A DNA stretch of 64,000 bases from the NCBI GenBank assembly GCA_019454105.1, contig CP075364.1, positions 2,173,362 through 2,237,361 of the forward strand, read 5' to 3'. Made by a program: the position numbers and the translations under genes. Positions 45,849-54,849 of the stretch are shown piece after piece (the stretch's first letter is position 1; every line of letters begins with the position of its first letter). Source of the DNA: Fimbriimonadaceae bacterium (GTDB lineage: Bacteria; Armatimonadota; Fimbriimonadia; Fimbriimonadales; Fimbriimonadaceae). The notes below the pieces were generated by a model, which ran no database searches, was not told the origin of the DNA, and was given only the letters and a program-made list of their open reading frames with translations.

Positions 45849-48458
45849 TCAGTCCAAGAGTTCACGGAAAACGGCGATCCGGCTCATCACCTTTTGGTGC
45901 AAGAGCTCGCGTTCGGAAAGGTCTGACTTTGCCTTTTCAACGACTTCAGGTTTCGCCTTCTCTGAAAAGGTCGGGTCCGAAAGTCTGGCCTTGACGCGAC
46001 TGATCTCTTCCTCCAATCTGGCGCGTTCCTTCTCGAGCCTGGCTGTCTCTTTGGCCGGGTCGATCATTCCTGCCATCGGAAGGTGCACGTCAAGGCCGGG
46101 CAGGCTCTCGGAGAGGCTGGGCTCGCTGGGTCGGCCCTTCCGCAACTCGCCGATCCAAGCTTGTTCTCGAACGATCCCGGCCCCTTCCCCCAGGTCGCCT
46201 TCGAAATACGCCAGGTCGGCCTGTTTGCCGGGCCCGATCCCAAGCTCCGCCCTCAAAGCGCGCAAGGCCCGCGTCGCCTCGAACCAGCGTCCGACGGTCT
46301 CTTCTGCTTCCGGATCGTGCCAGTCGGGCCGAGGCTCTGGCCAGGCCGATGCCATGACGAGTTCATGATCCTTGCCCGGCAGGTGGCTGTGAACCTCCTC
46401 TGTGATGAAGGGCATGATCGGGTGGGCCATCTTGAGGAAGGACTCAATGGCAGTCAGGAGCACCCATTGGGGCGTCGCCCTTTCTTCCGGCGAGGCCAAT
46501 CGGGGCTTGCTGACCTCAATGTACCAATCGCAAAGCTCGGACCAGAAGAAGCGGTAGAGAGCCTGCGCAGCCTCTTGGATATCGTAGGTCTCGTATGCTT
46601 CGCGCACTGACCTTTCGGTTGACCAAAGGCGGCTCAAGAGCCACTTGTCGATCGTCAGCAAAGACCCGGCTGGCTCGGGCACAGGCCCATCGACGTTCAT
46701 CAGGACGAACCGGGAGGCGTTCCAGATCTTGTTGCAAAAGTTCCTTGCTTCGGCGACTCGCTTGTCGCTGTAACGGATGTCCTGGTTGGCCCCGGTCTGG
46801 CTGAACAGCATGAACCGGAGCGAATCGGCTCCGGTCGTCGTGATCACATCCATCGGGTCGATCCCGGTGCCCAGGCTTTTGCTCATGCGCTTGCCGTCCT
46901 CTGTGAGCACGGTCGCATAGACGAACACATCTCGGAAGGGAACTTGGCCCGTGAAATCGAGGCCCATCATCACCATGCGGGCGACCCAAAGGAAGATAAT
47001 GTCCCGAGCGGTCACGAGGACGTCCGTTGGGTAATAGCGACGAAAGTCGTCGGTGTCCTCTGGCCAACCGTGCACCGCGAACGGCCAAAGCCCAGAGCTG
47101 AACCAAGTGTCCAGCACCTGGTCGTCTTGGGCCACAATCCGCTTGCCCGACTTCTGCTCGGCTTCTTCCCAACTCATCGCGGCGACGAACGTGCCGTCCT
47201 CAGCCTCGTAAACTGGGATCCGGTGGCCCCACCAAAGGCGGCGGCTCACGTTCCAATCGCGAATGTTCCTCAGCCAGTCGAGATAGACTTCCTTGTAACG
47301 TTCGGGGTGGAAGCGGATCTCGCCTCTCTCCACCACGTCGATCGCGCGGTCGGCAATGGCTCGCTGGCTCATGAACCACTCTTCGCTCGCCAGCGGCTCG
47401 ATGACCTCGCCGCTTTTCTCACTGACGACAAGGGCGATCTCATGATCCTCGACGCGCTCCAACAAGCCTTTCTCTTCGAGGTCGGCGACAATGCGCTTGC
47501 GAGCTTCGAACCGGTCGAGGCCGGCATACGGCCCGCCCTCCTGATTGACCTTTGCCGAAGCGTCGAAAACGACCAAGATCGGAAGTCCGTGCCGTTGGCC
47601 CACCTCAAAGTCGTTGGCGTCATGGCCAGGAGTGATCTTGACTGCGCCCGTCCCAAAGCTCGGATCGGGGTATTCGTCGGCGACCAGCGGAATGGCCCGG
47701 CCCACAAGGGGAAGGGTCAAGGTCTTCCCGACCAGGCCCTTGTAGCGGTCGTCCTCGGGGTGGACGGCGACGGCCACGTCGGCGAGCATAGTCTCCGGCC
47801 GCGTGGTCGCGATCACAATGTGGCCGCTCCCATCGGCAAAGGGATAGCGCACATGGTACAGCTTGCCCTTCACCATCTTGCGGTCGGTCTCGATGTCGCT
47901 GACAGAGGTCTTCAGGGCAGGATCCCAGTTCACGACCCTCTTGCCACGGTAGATCAGGCCACGGTCGAACCACTCGATGAAGACCTTGAGGACGACGTCA
48001 TGGTAGTGGTCATCGAGAGTGAAGCGTTCCCGGCTCCAGTCGAACGCACAACCGAGTGATCGAAACTGATGAAGGATGGTGCCGCCGCTCTCACGGCGCC
48101 ATTGCCATGCCCGCTCGAGAAAGGCGTCGCGGCCGATCATTGCCGCGCTCGACCCTTCCTTTCGGAGGAGCTTGTCCACGACGATCTGCAACGAGATGCC
48201 AGCATGATCCTGGCCAGGAAGGATCATGACTTCGTATCCACGGAGCCGCTTATAGCGCCCGAGCAGGTCCTGCAACGGGTAGCAGAGCGCGTGACCCATG
48301 TGCAACGATCCGGTCACGTTCGGCGGCGGGATCGTGATAGAGTAGACGGGCTTGCCAGGGCCTGGCTTGGGCTGGAAGAGCCCGGACTCCTCCCACCGGG
48401 CGTACCATTTGTCCTCGACGCTGGTCGCGTCGTAGCGGGTCGGCAGGTCTTGGTTCAT
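45849..48458 (-). CDS. valS: Valyl-tRNA synthetase
   Basis: 869 residues, class Ia. PPPNVTGSLHMGHALCYPLQD holds HMGH; the editing domain has VATTRPETMLADVAVAVHPED and PLVGRAIPLVADEY; WWGHRIPVYE, DTWFSSGLWPFAVHGWPED and KMSKSLGTGIDPMD (the KMSKS loop) follow; the anticodon-binding domain precedes a C-terminal coiled coil (DPAKETARLEKERARLEEEISRVKARLSD), the arm typical of ValRS. It charges tRNA(Val) and removes threonine. No T-box is visible upstream. Length is normal for bacteria. It lies 47 nt after the small LAGLIDADG gene. Confidence 0.97.
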   Translation of the reverse strand: MNQDLPTRYDATSVEDKWYARWEESGLFQPKPGPGKPVYSITIPPPNVTGSLHMGHALCYPLQDLLGRYKRLRGYEVMILPGQDHAGISLQIVVDKLLRKEGSSAAMIGRDAFLERAWQWRRESGGTILHQFRSLGCAFDWSRERFTLDDHYHDVVLKVFIEWFDRGLIYRGKRVVNWDPALKTSVSDIETDRKMVKGKLYHVRYPFADGSGHIVIATTRPETMLADVAVAVHPEDDRYKGLVGKTLTLPLVGRAIPLVADEYPDPSFGTGAVKITPGHDANDFEVGQRHGLPILVVFDASAKVNQEGGPYAGLDRFEARKRIVADLEEKGLLERVEDHEIALVVSEKSGEVIEPLASEEWFMSQRAIADRAIDVVERGEIRFHPERYKEVYLDWLRNIRDWNVSRRLWWGHRIPVYEAEDGTFVAAMSWEEAEQKSGKRIVAQDDQVLDTWFSSGLWPFAVHGWPEDTDDFRRYYPTDVLVTARDIIFLWVARMVMMGLDFTGQVPFRDVFVYATVLTEDGKRMSKSLGTGIDPMDVITTTGADSLRFMLFSQTGANQDIRYSDKRVAEARNFCNKIWNASRFVLMNVDGPVPEPAGSLLTIDKWLLSRLWSTERSVREAYETYDIQEAAQALYRFFWSELCDWYIEVSKPRLASPEERATPQWVLLTAIESFLKMAHPIMPFITEEVHSHLPGKDHELVMASAWPEPRPDWHDPEAEETVGRWFEATRALRALRAELGIGPGKQADLAYFEGDLGEGAGIVREQAWIGELRKGRPSEPSLSESLPGLDVHLPMAGMIDPAKETARLEKERARLEEEISRVKARLSDPTFSEKAKPEVVEKAKSDLSERELLHQKVMSRIAVFRELLD

Positions 48459-48505
48459 GAGAGCTTTCCAGTCGTGAAAGTCGTCCCAGTCTACCGAGGC
48501 GCCCG

Positions 48506-48853
48506 TCAGACCTTGTAGCGCTGTCTCATTTCGAGGAACCGCTCATAAGCGCGGCCAGAGGTCTCGGGACGCATGCGGCGCTCCAGAAGCGGCATGAGCA
48601 GTTCGGCCAACGGTCTGCCGCGGCACATCCACTGGAAGTAGCTCCGGCCGCCGTGAGTATAAGGGCCGTAGAGCTTGCTCCCCGGCACAGCCTTCTCGAT
48701 CCATCGAAAGAGCGCCTCGTTGTCGGTGTGCATTCTCAGCGTGACGTGCGGCTGACGCCCGTCTCCGCCGAAATGGCCTTCTCCTGCGAGGACGCCGACC
48801 AAGACCCCTTCTTCGAAGTCGGACAAATCGAGTGTTTCACGGTCGGGTAGCAC
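48506..48853 (-). CDS. Small LAGLIDADG-type homing-endonuclease-like protein
   Basis: 115 residues. EEGVLVGVLAGEGHFGGDGRQPHVTLRMHTDNE corresponds to the LAGLIDADG helix and following strands (usual form L-A-G-L-x-D-G-E-G), and LFRWIEKAVPGSKLYGPYTHGGRSYFQWMCRG to the beta-sheet that reads DNA. One motif and short length fit a homodimeric endonuclease or a DNA-binding remnant. The acidic catalytic residue is E in A-G-E-G. It is not inside an intron or intein: valS is downstream and the CdsA-ABC gene ends 9 nt upstream on the same strand, so it reads as an operon member. GTG start with AAGG 6 nt upstream. It may now be a domesticated regulator. Confidence 0.7.
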   Translation of the reverse strand: MLPDRETLDLSDFEEGVLVGVLAGEGHFGGDGRQPHVTLRMHTDNEALFRWIEKAVPGSKLYGPYTHGGRSYFQWMCRGRPLAELLMPLLERRMRPETSGRAYERFLEMRQRYKV

Positions 48854-48862
48854 GTGAAACCT

Positions 48863-50668
48863 TCAGGTGGCCGAACGGGCGAACAGGTCGCGGATCACTT
48901 CGTCCGCCGACACGTCCTCGACGGCGATGTCGTGCACAGGATAGGACTGGAGGATCGCCCCCGTGACAGAGGCCGTGCGTTCGCGAGGCACCGAAAGCAC
49001 GACCGATCGATCCTCGGATTGGATCACTTGGCCATACTCGGCGAGGTCGGGGACGGCTCCGTCGTCGAAGGTCAGGCGGAGCCGGCGGGTACCCGCATAG
49101 GCCGCCGTCAGGGTGTCAAGCGTGCCTTCGAAGACCAACGTTCCGTGGTCGATCACGACGACGCGCTCGCACAGTTCCTGCACGTCCTGCATGTAGTGGC
49201 TTGTGAGGACGATCGTGCACCCCTCACGGCGGTTGAAGTCGCGCAGAAAGTCGCGAATGCGCTTCTGGCTTACGACGTCCAAGCCGATCGTCGGCTCGTC
49301 CAGAAAGATGACGCGCGGGCCGTGCAACAGGGCAGCGACCAACTCGCATTTCATCCGCTCGCCAAGGCTCAGCTTCCGCACTTGCGTGTTGACCTTGTCC
49401 GTCAGATCCAGCGTCGTCAACAGAAAGTCGATACGGTCCCGGAAAACGTCTCGGTCGATATCGTAGAGCTCGCGGAGCACGACGAAGCTGTCCATCGCCG
49501 GGAGATCCCACCAAAGCTGCTGGCGGTTGCCCATCACCAAGGCGATCTGTCGCAGCATCTCGGGTCGACGATCGAACGGGCGATAGCCCAACACGCGCGC
49601 CTCGCCAGACGTTGGATGAAGAATGCCGGTCAACATCTTGAGCGTCGTGGTCTTGCCTGCCCCGTTGGGGCCGAGGAACCCGACGATCTCTCCGCCGTCG
49701 ACCGATAGGTTGACCTTCTTCACCGCTTCGACCTGGATCTTCTCGGGCCGCACCAGGGACTTGATCGAGCCCCACACGCCTGGCTGCTTCTTGACCAGTT
49801 CGTAGGACTTGGTAAGTTCGCGGGTCTCGATCACCGGCACACTGCCCAGGATACCGGGCCATTCTGCACGGAACAGTGACGGAGACAGCACGAGCATAAC
49901 GGTCGACGCTGGCAAAGCGGCCAAAAGGAACGAATCCATTCGGTCCAGGGCCCCGCCATGGCCAGGCAAGAGGTCGCCACTGTCCTTGACCCCCGCCGCG
50001 CGTTTGAGCGAGCTTTGAAGCAGGTCTCCGGCTTGACCGAAGACACTGGCGACTAATCCGACCGCAACTCCGGTGGTCCATGGAACCCCGAGGGCCCCTG
50101 CGACGCACCCGCCGGCCAGCACCGATCCGCCCAGGTTGGCCCACGCTCCCTCCCATGTCTTCGAAGGCGAGAGCCCAGGGGCCAGCTTGGTGCGGCCCCA
50201 TACCCGTCCAAAGATATAGGCCGCCGTATCGCCGATCCATATCGGCACCAAGACCAAGAGCAGTCCGTTTGGGGCCCACGGGCCAGTGGCCATGGGTGTC
50301 GTCTGATGGACGATGAACGCGGTGGCGAACGGCCCACCGATCCAAGCCGCGCTCCAAGGTGAGCCCCGGCTCCGTCCGCGCGTCCGCGCCACTCCCCACA
50401 GGCCGATCAGATAGACCAACCCCAGGATCGCCAATCTTTGGTTCAAATCAACCCCAGGGACGAGCCAGGGGAGAGTCGCGCTGAGGGCCAAGACGACCGC
50501 CGCCCGGCGCCAGCTGGTGCCGAATTGAGCGATCAAGAGGAGTTCGCGGAACCCTGCTGCTAAGACAATCGCCGATAAGGCGAGGATTGGCCAGGCATGC
50601 GTGGACAGAACCACCGCAAGGGCGATGATCGAACCCGCGACGGCGGTGGCTGCCCGCTTAGCGAACAC
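48863..50668 (-). CDS. CdsA-like phosphatidate cytidylyltransferase fused to ABC ATPase
   Basis: A 601-residue single frame. Residues 1-270 are CdsA: several membrane helices and the signature with K-R near 223, K-D-S-G-D-L-L-P-G-H-G-G around 228-239 and L-D-R-M-D at 241-245. It would make CDP-diacylglycerol from phosphatidate and CTP. From about 280 an ABC ATPase of the NatA/daunorubicin-resistance type begins: ETRELTKSYELV, GPNGAGKTTTLK (Walker A, 333-344), RKLSLGERMK signature, RVIFLDEPTIGLDV (Walker B). The join falls where both proteins would normally end and begin. An internal GTG at 49840 (residue 277) has TATCCT 7 nt upstream, so the ATPase could also be made alone. No permease is adjacent. 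GTG start at 50668. Confidence 0.8.
   Translation of the reverse strand: MFAKRAATAVAGSIIALAVVLSTHAWPILALSAIVLAAGFRELLLIAQFGTSWRRAAVVLALSATLPWLVPGVDLNQRLAILGLVYLIGLWGVARTRGRSRGSPWSAAWIGGPFATAFIVHQTTPMATGPWAPNGLLLVLVPIWIGDTAAYIFGRVWGRTKLAPGLSPSKTWEGAWANLGGSVLAGGCVAGALGVPWTTGVAVGLVASVFGQAGDLLQSSLKRAAGVKDSGDLLPGHGGALDRMDSFLLAALPASTVMLVLSPSLFRAEWPGILGSVPVIETRELTKSYELVKKQPGVWGSIKSLVRPEKIQVEAVKKVNLSVDGGEIVGFLGPNGAGKTTTLKMLTGILHPTSGEARVLGYRPFDRRPEMLRQIALVMGNRQQLWWDLPAMDSFVVLRELYDIDRDVFRDRIDFLLTTLDLTDKVNTQVRKLSLGERMKCELVAALLHGPRVIFLDEPTIGLDVVSQKRIRDFLRDFNRREGCTIVLTSHYMQDVQELCERVVVIDHGTLVFEGTLDTLTAAYAGTRRLRLTFDDGAVPDLAEYGQVIQSEDRSVVLSVPRERTASVTGAILQSYPVHDIAVEDVSADEVIRDLFARSAT
49848..49853 (-). promoter_or_regulatory. 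Possible internal promoter at the CdsA/ABC junction
   Basis: TATCCT on the minus strand ends 7 nt before an in-frame GTG at 49840, the same geometry as the leaderless starts elsewhere in the window. A transcript from here would encode a 325-residue ATPase. Confidence 0.3.
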
Positions 50669-50674
50669 AAGAGG

Positions 50675-50686
50675 GGTATGTATACC
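50675..50686. repeat. 12-bp palindrome before the CdsA-ABC gene
   Basis: GGTATGTATACC has inverted arms GGTAT/ATACC around a central GT. It lies in the 27 nt between the PKD gene stop and the CdsA-ABC GTG, so it could be an operator or a small hairpin. Confidence 0.3.
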
Positions 50687-50695
50687 TGTCTCAGG

Positions 50696-51640
50696 CTACG
50701 GATTGACGACGACTTTGATCGTTCGAGTGAACGGCTCCTTCAGGCCAAAGGCGTCTCGGACCTTGAGCGTGATCGTGAACTCGCCCGGCTTGCGGAAGAC
50801 GCGGACGATGGACTGGCCCTCGGCGTCCACCTGGATTCCGTCGGCAGCGTCGAAGTCCCACTCGTAGACCAGTTGGCTTGATCCGCCCGAGCCACTGGCC
50901 ACGAAAGTGACCGAGTCGCCGAGAGCGAGGTTCAAGTCATCGTGATTGACATCGGCATAAATAGGCGTCGTGTCGCTCTCGACTGAAATTTCGCCGATGA
51001 AGAAGCTGGCGACTGCGTCGCCGGCAAAAGCGATCGACTGGATCTCGTGGTTCGTGCGCTCAAGGCCCGCGATGGCCTGGAGCGGAACCGCAGCCATGAC
51101 CCAACCTCGTTGGTCGGGGGCCAGGCCCTTGAGGTCGATGAAGGCCTCGGAACGTTTACCGTCCGACGTCGCAATAACGAGTCGAAGCGTTTCGAGCCTG
51201 AGCTCGGCCGACGTGGTGCTCGAACCGCCACGGGCGCCTTGGCCGCCGCCGCGCATGCCTGTCTCGCCTCCGTCTTCGGTCCCCATCCGGCCCCCACCGC
51301 CTCCGGCCGCAGAGGCGCCCCCGCCGCCGACGGTTTGGTCGGGCACCTTGAGGACGATCTTCAACGTGTTCGCCTTGTCCGCCATGGCCCCCGAAATGGA
51401 AACCGGATCACCGAACATGAGGATTCCGCCTTGGAAGAAGTTCCTCGATGAGACCCGGATCGACGCAGTCCCTTCAAAGGCGGTCTCGTCAGTCTCTGAG
51501 ATGGTGCCGCTGCCCCATCCGGCCAGCCTGATGCCTTGTTCGGTCGTAGGGCGGGTCGGAGAATAAACGGTCTGTGCAGACGCGCTGCCAAAGAGAACGG
51601 AGATGACGGCCAGGGCGAGGATGGATGATTTTGTGAACAT
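50696..51640 (-). CDS. Exported protein with glycine-rich linker and PKD domain
   Basis: 314 residues from the ATG at 51640 (a TTG at 51655 would add five). A signal peptide (SSILALAVISVLFGSASA) is followed by a beta-rich domain resembling a carbohydrate-binding sandwich (RLAGWGSGTISETDETAFEG; FFQGGILMFGDPVSISG), interrupted at about 115-145 by a low-complexity Gly-rich insertion of G, M, A and S. Near the C-terminus ALGDSVTFVASGSGGSSQLV and YEWDFDAADG...FRKPGEFTITLKVRDAFG form a PKD (polycystic-kidney-disease) Ig-like repeat. It is probably a surface protein. It follows ymdB with an 11-nt gap, so it is co-transcribed with the recA-ymdB unit, or at least read through. Confidence 0.65.
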   Translation of the reverse strand: MFTKSSILALAVISVLFGSASAQTVYSPTRPTTEQGIRLAGWGSGTISETDETAFEGTASIRVSSRNFFQGGILMFGDPVSISGAMADKANTLKIVLKVPDQTVGGGGASAAGGGGGRMGTEDGGETGMRGGGQGARGGSSTTSAELRLETLRLVIATSDGKRSEAFIDLKGLAPDQRGWVMAAVPLQAIAGLERTNHEIQSIAFAGDAVASFFIGEISVESDTTPIYADVNHDDLNLALGDSVTFVASGSGGSSQLVYEWDFDAADGIQVDAEGQSIVRVFRKPGEFTITLKVRDAFGLKEPFTRTIKVVVNP

Positions 51641-51651
51641 GGGCGGCTGAT

Positions 51652-52428
51652 TCAAGTTCGGTTGACGCGCTTGATCGACAGGGACTTAGCCGACTGCGAA
51701 TCAACATCTATTACGACTCCCGAGATTACACCAGGTTTCTCCGCGACTTCAAACCTGGTGGGAAGAGAAGTCCGAAAACGATAGAGAATGCCGTCGATGT
51801 CGAACCCGATCACACTCGGCATCGGGCCGCACATGCCAACATCGGTGATGTACGCTGTACCGAGCGGAAGCACCCTCTCATCGGCCGTCGCCACATGGGT
51901 GTGGGTGCCGACCACTGCCGTCGCTCGGCCATCGACATGGTGGGCAAAGGCGACCTTCTCGCTGGTCGCTTCAGCGTGGAAGTCGATGAAGACATGGTCG
52001 GTGCCGAAAGAAGGGAGCAGGTCGTCGATCAGGGCGAAAGGGTCGTCATAGCCGTCGAGAAACACCCTGCCGCAAAGGTTCACGACCGCAAGAGAAACAC
52101 CGCCTCTCTCGATCACGCAATGCCCGCGCCCTGGGGCTTGCTGGGGCAAGTTCGCTGGACGGACGATGGCGCGCCCGGAAGCCAGGTAGGGGTAGATCTC
52201 GCGCTTGTTGTAGGCATGGTTGCCCAAGGTAATGGCGTCGACTCCTTCTTTGAAAAGTCCGTCGGCGATGTCGGGCGTGATCCCAAGGCCCGCGGCACTG
52301 TTCTCGCCGTTGACAATAACAAAGGTCGGGTCAAACTCCGCCATGAGCTCGGGCAAGTGCCGCGAAACGGCCTCCCGTCCTGGGCGACCGACGACATCGC
52401 CTAGAAAGAGAATGCGATAGCGGCTCAT
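51652..52428 (-). CDS. ymdB: YmdB-family metallophosphoesterase
   Basis: 258 residues. RILFLGDVVGRPGREAVSRHL is the family start (G-D-[IV]-x-G); VNGENSAAGLGITPDIADGLF; GVDAITLGNHAYNKREIYPYL (usually N-H-x-W/D-x-x-E, here with tyrosine); FIDFHAEATSEKVAFAHHVDGRATAVVGTHTHVATAD is the metal-binding core; YITDVGMCGP is the typical end of the phosphoesterase fold. YmdB binds Fe/Mn and hydrolyses 2',3'-cAMP; in Bacillus it sits next to rny and modulates RNase Y. Here it overlaps the RNase Y-like gene by ATGA, conserving that pairing. Confidence 0.9.
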   Translation of the reverse strand: MSRYRILFLGDVVGRPGREAVSRHLPELMAEFDPTFVIVNGENSAAGLGITPDIADGLFKEGVDAITLGNHAYNKREIYPYLASGRAIVRPANLPQQAPGRGHCVIERGGVSLAVVNLCGRVFLDGYDDPFALIDDLLPSFGTDHVFIDFHAEATSEKVAFAHHVDGRATAVVGTHTHVATADERVLPLGTAYITDVGMCGPMPSVIGFDIDGILYRFRTSLPTRFEVAEKPGVISGVVIDVDSQSAKSLSIKRVNRT

Positions 52429-53333
52429 GCTCCCGGTGCGCGGACTGCGACCACTTCGATGCTACCAGAGCGGCACAGCGCTTGGACGGGCTCGGCATCG
52501 GCACCCTCTTGAAGCCACACGACCATCCGTTTTCCGTTCTTCATAACAACGGCGTCGGCGACGCCCGGCAGGCTCTTGGCGGCCGACTCAAGCGACAAGG
52601 CGGACTGCCAGGCTGACTCCAAGGCTGGGCGAATGGCCCCCAGACGACTCTCAGCGAGGGCCCGCGCCGCTTCGACCGCTTCGCTTGAAACCGCGCGAAC
52701 GGTCTCTGCGGGCAGTCCATATGCGGCGGCTCGCCTCGCGCTCTCCTCGGCGACGTTGCTGTGGCCAGGAGCCACGAGACCGATACGACAAAGCAGCCCG
52801 GCCACAGCATGGGCGTCTGGGTCGTCGCCGGTTTCAACCGCAATCGACCTGGCAAGCCGAGACGCGCTCACCGCGAGACTGATCTCTGATGTGGGCCCAG
52901 CCCGAAGCCAGGCGAGGCGCCCGAGATCCTCGAGCGCGGCTTCGGGCAAGGGCTCGATACTGGCTTGTGACACCGCGTCTTCCGCAAGAATCCTGGCGAC
53001 TTTGCCGAGAGTCCTTGAAGCCTCGCGAGCCACCTCGGCAACGCGCGCCGAATGGATCCGACCCTCGACGAGCAAGTTCAACAAAGTCAGGCGTCCAAGC
53101 TGGCGGCGAAGGGGGTCAAAGGCCGAAACCACTGCCTTTCCTGGGGCCTCGTCCAAGAGAAGGTCGCAGCCGGTTGCCTCCTCAAAGGCGCGGACGTTCC
53201 GTCCGCTTCGTCCGATCAGCGCTCCTGGCGACTCTTCGAACGGAAGATCGACGGCCAAAGAAAAGGACGGCGGGCCGATTGTCCAACTGGCTCGAGCCGC
53301 TGCTGTCGCAATTTGGGCGTCAGTCGGCTTCAT
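52425..53333 (-). CDS. Soluble, HD-inactive RNase Y-like protein (KH + pseudo-HD)
   Basis: 302 residues from the ATG at 53333. Residues 25-100 match the RNase Y KH domain: GALIGRSGRNVRAFEEATG with the G-R-S-G loop (41-44), and AFDPLRRQLGRLTLLNLLVEGRIHSARVAEV. A region then follows the RNase Y HD domain in length and pattern, but the H-D catalytic pair is lost: the L-L-H-D-I-G site reads LLCRIGL (180-186) and the upstream histidine is absent. The C-terminus (SLPGVADAVVMKNGKRMVVWL) matches the final RNase Y domain. The usual membrane helix and long coiled coil (some 180 residues) are missing. It likely binds RNA without cutting it. It overlaps recX by 14 nt and ymdB by ATGA. Confidence 0.82.
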   Translation of the reverse strand: MKPTDAQIATAAARASWTIGPPSFSLAVDLPFEESPGALIGRSGRNVRAFEEATGCDLLLDEAPGKAVVSAFDPLRRQLGRLTLLNLLVEGRIHSARVAEVAREASRTLGKVARILAEDAVSQASIEPLPEAALEDLGRLAWLRAGPTSEISLAVSASRLARSIAVETGDDPDAHAVAGLLCRIGLVAPGHSNVAEESARRAAAYGLPAETVRAVSSEAVEAARALAESRLGAIRPALESAWQSALSLESAAKSLPGVADAVVMKNGKRMVVWLQEGADAEPVQALCRSGSIEVVAVRAPGA

Positions 53334-53772
53334 GGGGCAGGCCCAAGTCCTCAATGATGCTGAGGACCGTCTGTTCTGAGAAGCCCCTCGCCGAAAGAAA
53401 GCGCCCAGCCTTGGCCGGGTCGGACCTTAAGGCTGGCCTCTGATCCAAGATCGCTTCTGCGGCCAGGCGTTCAGCCTCTTCATCGAACCCAGCCAGGGCC
53501 TGGGCAAGGTCAGGTTCTGACACTCCTCGAGCCATCAGCCGACTCGCGATCGCTTCGCGCCCCTTCGTGCCTCCAAGACGTGCCACCGTGTCGTTCGCCA
53601 CACGCTCGTCACTCACGAATCGCTTGGCTGTCAGCCAGTCGACAGCTTCCTGTGCGACCTCTTGACTGTGTCCTCGACTCAGCATCCAACCGACGACTTC
53701 CTCTCGGGTCCGATCCCGTCGTGCCAGCCATGGGGCGGCTTGCTTGAGAGCAAGGGTCGCTTCGGTCGTCAC
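53320..53772 (-). CDS. recX: Regulatory protein RecX
   Basis: 150 residues of three-helix repeats. [52 protein letters not shown] and [23 protein letters not shown] are typical RecX repeats; [19 protein letters not shown] closes the fold. RecX binds in the groove of the RecA filament and damps it. The GTG start overlaps the recA stop as GTGA, so it is made in step with RecA. Length is normal. Confidence 0.88.
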   Translation of the reverse strand: MTTEATLALKQAAPWLARRDRTREEVVGWMLSRGHSQEVAQEAVDWLTAKRFVSDERVANDTVARLGGTKGREAIASRLMARGVSEPDLAQALAGFDEEAERLAAEAILDQRPALRSDPAKAGRFLSARGFSEQTVLSIIEDLGLPHEAD

Positions 53773-54818
53773 CCTTCGATCGCGGCCACGGCTGGGGTCT
53801 CGGCAGTCGTGCGAAGCGTAAGCAGCTTCGCCCGAAGCTTCGAGTCCAATTCTTCGATCAATTCCGGGTGTTCGTCAAGGAACTGCCGAGCGTTCTCGCG
53901 ACCCTGGCCCAGACGGGTCTCGCCGTAGTTGTAGTACGTCCCCGCCTTGCTGACCAAGTTGCCATCGACCGCCAAATCGAGCAGGTCTCCTGCTTTGCTG
54001 ATCCCGGATCCGAAGATGATGTCGAATTCGGCTTGTTTGAACGGAGGGGCGACTTTGTTCTTGACCACCTTGACCTTTGTCCTGGCCCCAAAGGCGTCGG
54101 GGCCGGACTTCAAGAACTCACCTCGTCTCACTTCGAGGCGGACTGAAGCCCAGAACTTCAGCGCGCGGCCCCCCGGAGTCGTCTCTGGATTGCCAAACAT
54201 CACGCCGATCTTCTCGCGCACTTGGTTGATGAAGACCGCCGCCGTCTTGGTCTTGTTCAGCGATCCACCGAGTTTGCGCATCGCCTGCGACATCATCCGG
54301 GCCTGCAATCCGACGAACGAGTCGCCCATTTCGCCCTCGATCTCGCTTTTGGGCACAAGGGCGGCGACAGAGTCCAAGACGACGATGTCCATGGCCCCGC
54401 TGCGTACCATCGCGTCCATGATCTCCAAGGCCTCCTCGCCATTGCTGGGCTGCGAAACATAAAGTCGGTCCACATCGACACCGAGCTTCTTGGCGTACTC
54501 GGTGTCGAGCGCGTGCTCGGCGTCGACGAAAAGGGCCAAGCCTCCTTGGCGCTGGGCTTCAGCGATGATATGCAGGGCGAGGGTCGTTTTGCCGCTCGAT
54601 TCAGAGCCAAATACCTCGGTGATCCTGCCGCGAGGAAGGCCGCCGATCCCCAGGGCGACATCAAGGCTAAGAGCCCCGGTCGAAATCGCTTCGACGACTT
54701 CGATAGTTCCTTCGCCGAGGCGCATCACCGAGCCCTTTCCATAGCTCTTCTCTATCGTCTGCAGGGCAATCTCGAGAGCCCTGTCCCGCTCGGTCGCATT
54801 GTTCGTGTTCGTCGCCAT
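53769..54818 (-). CDS. recA: Recombinase RecA
   Basis: 349 residues from the ATG at 54818. [21 protein letters not shown] is the N-terminal helix; [20 protein letters not shown] is the Walker [40 protein letters not shown] (Walker B and L1), [34 protein letters not shown] (L2) and the C-terminal domain with an acidic/neutral tail complete RecA. It promotes strand exchange and LexA cleavage. The operon continues with recX, the RNase Y-like gene and ymdB. Its promoter has TATACT 25 nt upstream, giving a leader of about 18 nt, unlike many neighbours. Confidence 0.98.
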   Translation of the reverse strand: MATNTNNATERDRALEIALQTIEKSYGKGSVMRLGEGTIEVVEAISTGALSLDVALGIGGLPRGRITEVFGSESSGKTTLALHIIAEAQRQGGLALFVDAEHALDTEYAKKLGVDVDRLYVSQPSNGEEALEIMDAMVRSGAMDIVVLDSVAALVPKSEIEGEMGDSFVGLQARMMSQAMRKLGGSLNKTKTAAVFINQVREKIGVMFGNPETTPGGRALKFWASVRLEVRRGEFLKSGPDAFGARTKVKVVKNKVAPPFKQAEFDIIFGSGISKAGDLLDLAVDGNLVSKAGTYYNYGETRLGQGRENARQFLDEHPELIEELDSKLRAKLLTLRTTAETPAVAAIEG

Positions 54819-54843
54819 GATCGGTCTCGCTGGAACCACGTTT

Positions 54844-54849
54844 AGTATA
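54844..54849 (-). promoter_or_regulatory. -10 element of recA
   Basis: TATACT on the minus strand, 25 nt before the ATG at 54818. Just downstream lies AAACGTGGTT, an imperfect inverted repeat (AAC-GTG-GTT). It is not a match to the Bacillus or E. coli LexA box, so SOS control is unproven. Confidence 0.5.

Noticed and set aside
48459-48505. T-box leader for valS
   Set aside because: Only 47 nt separate valS from the upstream gene, too short for a T-box, and no T-box sequence is present.
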